Source: Lentzea waywayandensis (lineage in GTDB: Bacteria; Actinomycetota; Actinomycetes; Mycobacteriales; Pseudonocardiaceae). Taken from it: a stretch of DNA of 64,000 bases. Positions 1-8,600 of this stretch are shown in pieces. Numbering within the stretch: position 1 is the stretch's first letter; each line of letters opens with the position of its first letter. The stretch covers positions 1,233,639-1,297,638 of the forward strand of contig NZ_FOYL01000001.1 of NCBI RefSeq assembly GCF_900115955.1. The letters are read 5' to 3'. Below the pieces are notes generated by a model, which worked only from the letters and a program-made list of their open reading frames with translations, was not told the origin of the DNA and made no database searches. The translations under genes and the position numbers were made by a program.

Positions 1-141
1 CGGCAAGAACGGCCACCCGGATCGCGGTCAGCGTGAACGGGCTCGCTCACGGATGACCGAGCTGTCTCCGAAGTCTTCCCCGAGCTCTCTCGGCCCAGGC
101 TCGCGGGAGGCGAGCAAGGCGCACCCGGCCGAGGCGGAATC

Positions 142-170
142 GCTGGGGCCAGGCCGAGCCTGGCCCCAGC
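142..170 (-). terminator. Hairpin terminator after the sialidase gene
   Basis: A perfect 13-bp stem (142-154 with 158-170) closes a 3-nt loop only 5 bp beyond the sialidase stop codon. The core GGGGCCAGGC/GCCTGGCCCC is shared with the hairpin at 3384-3414. An open frame on the plus strand ends with TGA at 54-56 and could be the tail of a convergent gene entering from the left, in which case the hairpin would serve both; that tail is too short to call. Confidence 0.8.
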
Positions 171-175
171 TTCTT

Positions 176-3100
176 TCACGACGCGTTGGTGAAGGGCAGA
201 TGCACCGCGGTCACTGGCCCGAAGTCCACGTTGCCCGTCAGTTCGGTGTCGTTGAGCGCGCGGCGGTGGACCCGGAACTCGTCCAGCGTTCCCTTGAAGC
301 GATTGGTGCCGTCCGGCTTGACGCCGAGACGGATGCCGTCCACGGCGAACGTGTCACCGTAGGTCAGGGATCCGGCGACAGAGCCGCTCGACCGGTTGTT
401 GTCGACGAGCAGCTCCAGGGTGTTGCCGGAACGGCGGATCGTGACGAGGTGCCAGGCGTTGTCACCGAATCCCGCGGCTGCCGAGGGATCGGTGACGGCC
501 ATTTCGTAGGCGCCGGCATCGGTCTGGACATAACCGTAGAACCGGTCCTTGCCCGGCTGGGCACGCAGCCACATCGACCTTTCAGCGGCGCCGGTGCCGT
601 AGGCCCAGAAGATGACCTGGTCGGCGGATGCGCTGGTGGCGGAGTACTTCACCCAGGTCGAGATCGTGAAGTCACCGTCCGCCAACGCGATGCTCGGGCG
701 GTACGGCAGATAGGCCTCGTCGTCCGTGCCGTCGAACTGCAAGCCCGTGCCGTAGCGGCCCGTGACAACAGCGGGCGCGCCGAGAACCTTGGCGTTGCCG
801 CAGTGAACGGAGGCGTTCGGGGTCTGCGGCCCGGTCACTGGATCGACGACGTCGTGTGCCTGGGTGTTCTGGCCCCCGAACCTCCACCACAGGGCGGGCG
901 TGTCGGCCGGGAACCGGATCGTGGCCGCGGTGGTGAGTTCGGCGGCGGTCAACGCCCGGTGGTACAGCCGGAAGTCGTCCAGCGAGCCCTGCATCACGTC
1001 GGTTCCGTCCATCTTGGACCCGAGACGCAGACCCCTGATGCCCTCAGCCTGGTCTGCGCTCACCGATCCGGTCAGACCCGTTGCTGTCGCCGGGTTTCCG
1101 CCATCGACACTGAGCTGGACCTGCCCGCCGGTGCGGGTCAGGGCGAGCAGGTGCCAGGCGTTGTCGCCGAATGCCGTCCGGCCGGTGAGTGCGTCCGGCA
1201 GTGCGACCCCCACGGACGAGGTGTCGGTTTCCAGCCAGGCGTACAGCCGGTCCTCCCCGGGTTGTGCCCGTACCCAGACCGAGCGTTTGCCTGGCGTCGT
1301 GCCGTACGCCCAGAGCAGCGCCTGGTTGGGCGTGCCCGCCGTGGCGCTGTACTTGAACCAGGCGGCCATCGTGAAGTCATCTGTCCCGAGGTCCAAGGTC
1401 GGCGAGAAGGGCGCTTCCACGCCAGGATGCGACGAGTCCACCTTCAGCGCCCTGCTGCCGGGACGTCCTGCCTCGGTCTGGATCCCACCGAGAACGGTGG
1501 CGGTGGCGCAATGCCCGGAGACGTCCTCGGTGATCGGCGCCGCCGTCCTGCCGGGCACGACCGCGCCGTCGATCCTGGCCATCGCCAGGTCCAGCACCGG
1601 CCTGCCGTCGCGGTTCAGCCCGACATCCCTGATCCGGCCGGCGTACGCGTCGCTGACGCCCGCGTCCTGCTTGCCACCAAGGCGAATGCCTGTCACGCCC
1701 TCGCTCACCGGCCCGGCGATGCCGCCCGCCGCAGCCGATGCCGTACCTACCGTGAGCTGCATCTGGCTGCCGGTCCTGGCAACGGTCAGCTGACGCCAGG
1801 TGTTGTCCCCGAAAGCCACCGTGCCGCTGCTGTCCTTCACCGAGACGCTGGCACCACCACCGGAACCCTCGATCCACGCGGTGACCTGGTCATCGCCCGG
1901 TTGCAGGCGTACCCACAGCTGCGGAACACCCGCACCCGTGCCATAACCCCAGACCAGGACCTGGTTCCGAGTCGAAGCCGTGGCCTGGTAGCGGAACTGC
2001 AGCGAGAGCGTGAAGTCGCCGCTGCCCGGATCGATCGTCCGCGTGTACGGCACGTCCGCGTAGTCGCCGGTTCCGTCCAGCAGCAGACCGTCGTTCACGG
2101 TCGCGTTTCCCTTGAGGTACGCGTCGTTCGCTTCGGGGGTGCTGTCCGGAGTGGTCGATCCAGCACCCTGGGCCGGCTGGCCGGACGGCGTTCCGACGGT
2201 CGTGCCCGGCAGACCCAGCTGAGCCGCGGTGAACCGGGTGAACCGGATCTCGTCGGCGGAGAACGTGGCCCCGCCTTCGTACAGCAGGCCGATCTCGCCC
2301 CCGGCCAACTCGGCTACGTCCGAGTAGCCCGAGCGATCGTTGGTGACGAGCCCGTTGGGCGCGCTGGCCCAGGTGGTGCCGCGATCGGTGGAGTACCGGA
2401 ACCGCATCTGCTTGCGTTCCGCGGGATCGGCCGGGGCGGAGAAGATCAGGACGTCGCCGGGCGTGGTCCGGTAGGTGTTCTTCAGCGCCAGCACCGAGCC
2501 CTGCACGTTCGGTGTGACCAGGGACGGCACCAGGGAGAACTTCGGCATCGTGGTGCCGCCGTCGGTGCTGACCGCCCTCGCCCTGTGGTCGCTGTCCTCG
2601 ATCTCGTTGCGTGCCCCGGCGTACACCGAGCCGCCCGGCAGCTCGGTCACCACGATCTCGCCAGGGCTCAGTTCTCCTTCCACATAGGAGTTCTCGGTCT
2701 CGCTCGCCTGCCAGGTCTCGCCGCCGTTGTCGCTGTAGAGCACTCCGGCCAGCACGACCCCGGTGGCGGGCTTCTGGTGCGCGCCAACGATGAGACGCCC
2801 CTTGTGGTCACCCTGTTCCAGCTGGATGCCGTGCGCCGGGCCGGTGGCGAACCAGCCGTCGTTGGTGCCGTCCATGCTGGCGCCCAACGGTTTCGGCGCC
2901 GTCCAGGTCAGTCCGTCGTCGGTGCTCTGCTGGATCCACGGCAGCCGCTTGCCGGTCAGCGTCGCGTCGTTGGACGTGGTGATCAGCAGGATCTTCCCGT
3001 CCGTCCGGTCGATCACCGGGACGGGGTTGCCGCGGGTGAAGGGCGCGAACTGGTCCGTCGGAGTTCCCTGGGCGACAATCCGGATCGGCCCCCAGGTCCG

Positions 3101-3379
3101 GCCGTCGTTGGTGGACCGGCGGACCACCAGGTCGATGGCGCCGCGATCAGCGCACGTGGGCGACTTACGGGCCTCCGCGAACGCCAGCAGCGTCCCGGAC
3201 GCGGTCCTGGACAGCACCGGGATCCGGAAGCAGCCGTAACCGTTGGTGCCGCCGCGATACAGCACCTGGTGTGAGCTGACGACGCTGACACCACTGGCGT
3301 TGGCCGCCGTCGGCATGAAGGGCAGCAGAAGGAGAATAGGCAAGAGAATCCGCAGGAAACGCACAGTCACACCAATCAT
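176..3379 (-). CDS. Secreted exo-alpha-sialidase with three C-terminal LamG modules
   Basis: Predicted secreted sialidase (neuraminidase) of about 1067 residues that would cleave terminal sialic acids from glycoconjugates. The N-terminus is a signal peptide ending near TAANAS. A FRIP motif (CFRIPVL) follows, then five Asp-box repeats such as RSTNDGRTWG, QSTDDGLTWT and YSDNGGETWQ, which mark a six-bladed sialidase propeller over roughly the first 420 residues. The rest is three tandem LamG/concanavalin-type modules sharing motifs such as DFTMAAWFKYSAT and WAYGT, probably carbohydrate-binding. I place the start at ATG 3379, just past the upstream terminator; the longer frame from 3433 would translate that hairpin. 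It follows the propeller-protein gene on the same strand but is separated from it by the hairpin. The sialidase call is strong; the substrate is inferred. Confidence 0.88.
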   Translation of the reverse strand: MIGVTVRFLRILLPILLLLPFMPTAANASGVSVVSSHQVLYRGGTNGYGCFRIPVLSRTASGTLLAFAEARKSPTCADRGAIDLVVRRSTNDGRTWGPIRIVAQGTPTDQFAPFTRGNPVPVIDRTDGKILLITTSNDATLTGKRLPWIQQSTDDGLTWTAPKPLGASMDGTNDGWFATGPAHGIQLEQGDHKGRLIVGAHQKPATGVVLAGVLYSDNGGETWQASETENSYVEGELSPGEIVVTELPGGSVYAGARNEIEDSDHRARAVSTDGGTTMPKFSLVPSLVTPNVQGSVLALKNTYRTTPGDVLIFSAPADPAERKQMRFRYSTDRGTTWASAPNGLVTNDRSGYSDVAELAGGEIGLLYEGGATFSADEIRFTRFTAAQLGLPGTTVGTPSGQPAQGAGSTTPDSTPEANDAYLKGNATVNDGLLLDGTGDYADVPYTRTIDPGSGDFTLSLQFRYQATASTRNQVLVWGYGTGAGVPQLWVRLQPGDDQVTAWIEGSGGGASVSVKDSSGTVAFGDNTWRQLTVARTGSQMQLTVGTASAAAGGIAGPVSEGVTGIRLGGKQDAGVSDAYAGRIRDVGLNRDGRPVLDLAMARIDGAVVPGRTAAPITEDVSGHCATATVLGGIQTEAGRPGSRALKVDSSHPGVEAPFSPTLDLGTDDFTMAAWFKYSATAGTPNQALLWAYGTTPGKRSVWVRAQPGEDRLYAWLETDTSSVGVALPDALTGRTAFGDNAWHLLALTRTGGQVQLSVDGGNPATATGLTGSVSADQAEGIRGLRLGSKMDGTDVMQGSLDDFRLYHRALTAAELTTAATIRFPADTPALWWRFGGQNTQAHDVVDPVTGPQTPNASVHCGNAKVLGAPAVVTGRYGTGLQFDGTDDEAYLPYRPSIALADGDFTISTWVKYSATSASADQVIFWAYGTGAAERSMWLRAQPGKDRFYGYVQTDAGAYEMAVTDPSAAAGFGDNAWHLVTIRRSGNTLELLVDNNRSSGSVAGSLTYGDTFAVDGIRLGVKPDGTNRFKGTLDEFRVHRRALNDTELTGNVDFGPVTAVHLPFTNAS

Positions 3380-3383
3380 GAGA

Positions 3384-3414
3384 ACGCGGGGCCAGGCTTG
3401 GCCTGGCCCCGCGT
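3384..3414 (-). terminator. Hairpin terminator between propeller and sialidase genes
   Basis: A perfect 14-bp stem (3384-3397 with 3401-3414) with a 3-nt loop lies 15 bp beyond the stop of the upstream propeller gene and 5 bp before the sialidase ATG. Its core repeats that of the hairpin at 142-170. It has no U tract, which is common for actinobacterial hairpins. It may act as a partial terminator or attenuator for sialidase expression. Confidence 0.75.
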
Positions 3415-3429
3415 GCGCTGTCGGTCGAG

Positions 3430-5670
3430 TCACTTCCGGGAGTAGAAGCGCGGAACTCCGTTGTTGCTGATGAAGCCCACCATGAAGGTCTGGCCGTTCG
3501 AGTTGATGAAGGTCATCGTGGTCGGGTCGCTCGAGGCCTGGTCGGAGTTGCCGGTTCCGGCGATCAGTTCCGGGTCACCCCACGTGTTGCTGCCGGTCGA
3601 GGTCTCGAAGAACCGGTAGATCTCGTTGTCGGTACCGCGGTAGACCACCGCGATCCGGCTCGTACCCGGATCCTTCACAGCAGCCGGAGCGCCCGCCGCG
3701 ACGGCCGCGCCGATGGTCTGCCAGTCGGTCGGCCAGGCACCGCTCTGGTCCTGCAGCTTGGTCTGGATCACGCCGGCGGCGCCGCGGACGAACAGCTGCG
3801 GCACGAAACCGGGACGCAGCACCACGGCGGGCTTGCCGGTGACGTTCTCGCCGCCGAGGGCGGTCCACCCGGACACACCGCCGTCGTCGTAGTACTGGAT
3901 CGTCTCCACCGAACCGGTGGCGGTGACACCGAAGACCCGGACACCACCCTGGACCTCGACCGCGCGGACCGTGCCGGGCGCGAGGTGCTTGTCACCCAGA
4001 TCCCGCCAGAACGGAACCGAGCCGCTGTGGGAGTAGGCCCACAGCTTGCCCGCGCTGTCGGACGCGAACAGCACGACGGTGCCGTTGCCGAGCTTGGCGA
4101 CCTCCGGCGGCGCGGCCATGGAGCCGCCCAGGTCCACCCACGGGTCCCAGGTCGTCGTGCCGACAGCGGTCTGGGTACGGGACCACACGGCACCGTTGGG
4201 GCGCAGGGCGAAGATCCGCACCTGGCCGGTGGGCAACTGGGTGATGGCGGGCTGGCCGGTGAACGACTGCCCGTCCGACAACACGGTCCACTGGACGTCG
4301 TTCTCGACGTCCACGTTGTCCTGACGGCCCCAGCGGACGTCGCCGCCGTCGTCCACGTAGGCGTGGTGCAGCTTGCCCGCGGTGGCGCCGTCCACCGGCG
4401 CGGCCATCAGCATGGACATCTTGGAGTCCTGCTCGATCGGCACGGTCGGCACCGGCCCGGCGAACCAGCCCTGCAGGTCCACGATCACGTGTGCGGGCTT
4501 GGAGCTGCCGTTGCGGATGTGGATCTTGCCGTCGGCGCCCGGTTTGAGCGTGATCATGTTGCCGCGCCAGATGTTCGCCTTGAAGTCCATGACGGTCACG
4601 GCCGGTTCGGTAGGGCCGGCCCACGCCTTGAGGTAACCCGCGGCTTCCGGCGTGACGACGATGTTCACGACGGCGCCCTCGACCGCCTGGGTCGCCATCC
4701 CGCTGATCCCGCCGACCTGCACGTCGAGGCTGGCGTTGGCGGCGAGCGGCTGGCCGTTGCCCGCGGTCCGCGTGTTGATCAGGCGCTTGGTCAGGTCACG
4801 CCAGCCTGCGCCCTGGTTGGACGCAGTGCCGAAGTAGCCCTCGGCGAGCACGACCAGGTTGATCGGGTCCGGGCCGTTGTTGCGGAAGGTCACCTTCCCG
4901 TCCGACAGCGCGAGCACCGCGCCGGACTGGGTGGATCCCGCCTCGTAGTTGAACACCGCCCGGTTCACCGAAGTCCCCGGACCCGCCGACACCCAGCCCG
5001 CCGTGGCTGCCCCTGGCACCAGCAGGTTCACCATCGCCGCACCCGCACCAGCCGGGATCACGCCACCGGTGAGGGTCACCGTGCGCGAACCACCGGCCGG
5101 GATCGTGCCGGTCGTCGTACCCGTACCGCTGCGGGTGTCGATCACTCTGGTGTGCGCGACCGGGACGAAGCCGCCACCGGTCGCGCCTTGCGCACCAGTG
5201 AAATAGCCCTGTACCTCGGCGACCATGTGGGTCTTGCCGGCCGCGTTGTAGACCGACACCTTGCCCTGCGGGCCGAGCTTCACCACGGCGATGTTGGAGA
5301 TGTCCTCGCCCACGCCCGCCGAGATCATCGTTGTGCCAGGCCGGGTCTGACCGTCCGGCCACGCCACGGCCCAGGTCGCCTCGGTCGGGTTCAGCAGCGT
5401 GATGCGCATGACCACCGAACCGACGCCCGTCGTGGGCACCGCTCCACCGGTCACGGTGAAGGTGGTCGTGCTGGCCTCGCCGCGCTCGCCCGTGGCACCG
5501 ATGCCGCTACGGGTGTCGAGCACGACCGGCGACGAAGACACCGGGACGTAGTCGCCGCCCTTACCCGCCGCATCGGCGTGCGCGACCTGCGCCCCGACGA
5601 CCGGCACCACTGTCCCGACCACGCCGGCGACCAGCACGGCCGCCAGCCCGGATCTCATCCTTCTGAACAC
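3430..5670 (-). CDS. Secreted three-repeat protein with C-terminal beta-propeller
   Basis: A secreted protein of 746 residues from GTG 5670 (742 if ATG 5658 is used). AGAGAG lies upstream of the GTG. A signal peptide ends near AHADA. Three repeats of about 115 residues follow, each opening with a DTRSG-like motif (VVLDTRSG, RVIDTRSG, RLINTRT) and closing with GYF or GWF (VQGYFTG, AEGYFGT, LQGWFAG). The C-terminal 330 residues have repeated W/DLGG blades resembling PLL/tachylectin-type propellers that bind sugars. The start lies 13 bp past the RHS stop, so the two are probably co-transcribed and the protein may act at the surface with the RHS protein. No enzymatic motif is visible; an adhesin or lectin role is inferred. 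Confidence 0.8.
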   Translation of the reverse strand: MFRRMRSGLAAVLVAGVVGTVVPVVGAQVAHADAAGKGGDYVPVSSSPVVLDTRSGIGATGERGEASTTTFTVTGGAVPTTGVGSVVMRITLLNPTEATWAVAWPDGQTRPGTTMISAGVGEDISNIAVVKLGPQGKVSVYNAAGKTHMVAEVQGYFTGAQGATGGGFVPVAHTRVIDTRSGTGTTTGTIPAGGSRTVTLTGGVIPAGAGAAMVNLLVPGAATAGWVSAGPGTSVNRAVFNYEAGSTQSGAVLALSDGKVTFRNNGPDPINLVVLAEGYFGTASNQGAGWRDLTKRLINTRTAGNGQPLAANASLDVQVGGISGMATQAVEGAVVNIVVTPEAAGYLKAWAGPTEPAVTVMDFKANIWRGNMITLKPGADGKIHIRNGSSKPAHVIVDLQGWFAGPVPTVPIEQDSKMSMLMAAPVDGATAGKLHHAYVDDGGDVRWGRQDNVDVENDVQWTVLSDGQSFTGQPAITQLPTGQVRIFALRPNGAVWSRTQTAVGTTTWDPWVDLGGSMAAPPEVAKLGNGTVVLFASDSAGKLWAYSHSGSVPFWRDLGDKHLAPGTVRAVEVQGGVRVFGVTATGSVETIQYYDDGGVSGWTALGGENVTGKPAVVLRPGFVPQLFVRGAAGVIQTKLQDQSGAWPTDWQTIGAAVAAGAPAAVKDPGTSRIAVVYRGTDNEIYRFFETSTGSNTWGDPELIAGTGNSDQASSDPTTMTFINSNGQTFMVGFISNNGVPRFYSRK

Positions 5671-5683
5671 GGCGTCACTCTCT

Positions 5684-8600
5684 CTACTTCGTGTACCCGG
5701 TTGGCGCGGGATTTCCGTTGCTGTCCTGGAGCAGGCCGAGGTTGACCAGGCCGGGCCCGGACCCTCGTTGGTTGTAAAGGGAGTTGGGCACGACCTCGTT
5801 CTTGTTGATGCCCCCTGGGCGGCCGTTCTTGTAGAAGCCCTCAGCCGTCATCTCGAAGGACACCGGGATCGTGCGATCACCCGCGTACTTCGGAATCACC
5901 TTGTAGTAGACGACCTGACCTTCCCGCACCGCGGTGGCGACCTCGCGCTCGAACGCGCGCATGTTGTCCTCGAGTCGGCCCGCACCTCTGACCCAGTAGT
6001 TCGCGGCCCGGCTGCAGGTCGCCACGTTCTCGTACTTCTTGCCTTCACCGCCGAGCACGGCCGCGAGCAGATGGCACGAGTTGATCGTCAAGCTCGCGGT
6101 CGCGCCGTAGTTCTGCGAGACGTGGTTCTGCGCCCACTCGTAGCCCGGACCCCGCTTGGCCTTGTTCTCCCCGTAGGTCTTGGTGACGCATGCCTCCACA
6201 CCGGTGGCGCGGTTGCCGTGCGCGGAGTCCACCGGCATGTAGTTCGGTGACGGCAGAGTCTGACGGCAGTCCCGTTTCTGGCGCTGGTGCTGGCCGGAGA
6301 TCAGCCGGTCCGGTTGGTCGGAACCGTGGATCGTCACCACGACCGCCCTGGACGCGGACGACACGTTGTGCTGGAGCTGCCCGACCGCCCGCACGGCCGT
6401 CTGGTAGATCGAGTCAACGTCGGTCCGTGCGTCGTCGACGACGTCCCGCACCGTCCCGACTCGCCCGGCCGGTGCCTTCGGTGTCGACGAGACCTGGTCG
6501 GGATCAAGCAGGATCGGCTTGGTGGCAGCCGGATCCACAGCGATCGGCGTGTGCTTCGCCGCGTTCGCGTTGTCCGCACGCGCCCTGTCGGAGATCGCCT
6601 TCGCCCGCAGGTAGGCCGCGATCCGAGCAGCCTCGGCACGAGCCGCGGTATCGTCCTGCGGATCGACATCGCCGTCGCCGTCGGTGTCCTGGCCGGTGTC
6701 CGAGTCCGGATCCGCCGCCTGCTCCCACGGCGACCGCCCGCCTCCGCCACCACATTGGGACGTCCACGGGTGCGTGTCGCAGAACTGGTCGCGCACTGAC
6801 GTCGGATTGTGGGAATAGCGGAAGTAGTCGCCGCAGGACATCCCACCCGACCAGCGCTCGCACCCGTCGTAAGGCATCTGGGTCGGCTTGAGCACCTGCC
6901 ACGCGGCCCACAGCGGAATCGAGATCCGGCCGAAGCCCCACTTGGCACCCTTGCCGATCCTCGACCACCACGACTTCTTGGGCACGGAGATGTCCGGGGC
7001 CAGGCGCGGAGCGCATACCGTGTATCCCTTGCCCGCCGGGCAGAAGTGACCGGTGGGGTCGGTGTTGGTCACCGGGTTCCCTGCGCCGTAGCCGTAACGG
7101 TTGGCGGTGAGCGCCGAGCCCCCGCTGGTGTCGACGTCGTCCCGGGAGACGAATCCGCCCGTGGCCGGGTCGTACCAGCGTGCACCCATGTCGACCTGAC
7201 CGGTCGCCTGGTCGGTCCAGTCGCCCTGGTAACCCAGCGCACCGGTGTTCCCGGCCTTCGCGGTCACCTTGCCGAACGGGTCGTAGGTGGTCGAGTCCGG
7301 CAGCGCGCCGAGTGTGGTGTCCGCCGGGTCGAAGCCTCCGACGACGTCACCGTGCGAGTCCGAGATGGACAGTCGTTTGGTGCCGCCCCGGTTGGTCGCC
7401 ACCAGCTCGTCGCCAGGACCACGGGCGTACGTTTCAGTGCCGTCCGAGACGATCTCGTCGTTCTGGCCCGCGTAGGTGAACGTCGTGCCGTTGCGGGTGG
7501 CGACTCGGTCGAAGCCGTCGTAGGCGTAGGTCTGCGCCCCGTTGGTGATCATCCGATCGAGTGCGTCGAAGCCGGCCTGCTGAACCTGCGACCCGGTTGT
7601 CTTCGACCGCAACGTTCCTCGCGCCGAGTACGCATAGGTGCTGTCGCCGTCGGACAACAACCGGTTGCGCTCGTCGAACGTGGAGGCCTTCGACCCGATC
7701 TTGGTCCGGTTGCCGGCGTCATCCCACTCGTAGCCGGTGGTCACGCCGCCGGCCGTGCTGCTCTTGAGGCGATAGCCCTTGTCGTAGTCGTAGGTCGTGG
7801 TACCGGCACCCGCGACGCCCGTCGTGGTCCGGCTGGCGACCGTGTCGGTGCGGTTGTAGCCGTACGTCGTCGACGCGACCGTGGCGTTGGCGGAGTTCGT
7901 CATGACATCCGAACTCAGCCTGCCGAAGTCGTCGTAGCCGAGAGTCCGCTTGCGACCCGCGCCGAAGTCGATCGTCTTGACCTCACCGGTGTTGTCGTAA
8001 CCGAACTTCTGGCTCGTGCCGGTGAGGCCGTCGGCCACGGTGTCCAGACGGCCCTTGTCGTAGACGTACGCCGCGGTCCCGGCGGCGTCCGCACGGCTGA
8101 TGACGCTGCCTTCCTCGTCGTAGCGGTACTCCGCGACACCACCAGGACCTGCCGTGGTGAAGAGATTTCCACGGTCGTCGTAGGTGTAGGTGTTCGTGCC
8201 ACCCACCGCACTCGCCGACCTGAGCCTGTTGGACAGGTCGTAGCCGTACGTCGCCGCCGCGGTCTGCGCCTCCGCGCCCGTACCGGTTTCCGAGGTGGGC
8301 CGGTTCGCCGCGTCGTAGACACGTTTGGTGACAACGCCTCCCGGCGCGGTCATCTGCACGGCGTTGCCGTTCTCGTCGTAGCCGGTCGTCCAGGTCCGGT
8401 CCGCGGCGTTGGGGTGTGCCGTGGTCGGCGGGTCGATCGTGGACTCGGGGACGCCGAGGCTGTTGTACGTGGTGATCGTGGAGTTGCCCCGGCCGTCGGT
8501 GTAACGGGTCCGGCGCCCGGCCGCGTCCACACCGTACGAGCTGGTGATGGACTTGTTGTCCGCCACCGGCTCGACCTGGTTGATCAGCTGGTTGGCCGAG

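Noticed and set aside
53..3274. 1073-codon plus-strand open frame
   Set aside because: It is antisense to the sialidase, has no ribosome binding site and shows the Arg/Gly/Pro-rich composition of a shadow frame in GC-rich DNA.
3380..3433. Extended N-terminus of the sialidase
   Set aside because: It would translate through a perfect hairpin and overlap the upstream stop; ATG 3379 directly precedes the signal peptide.
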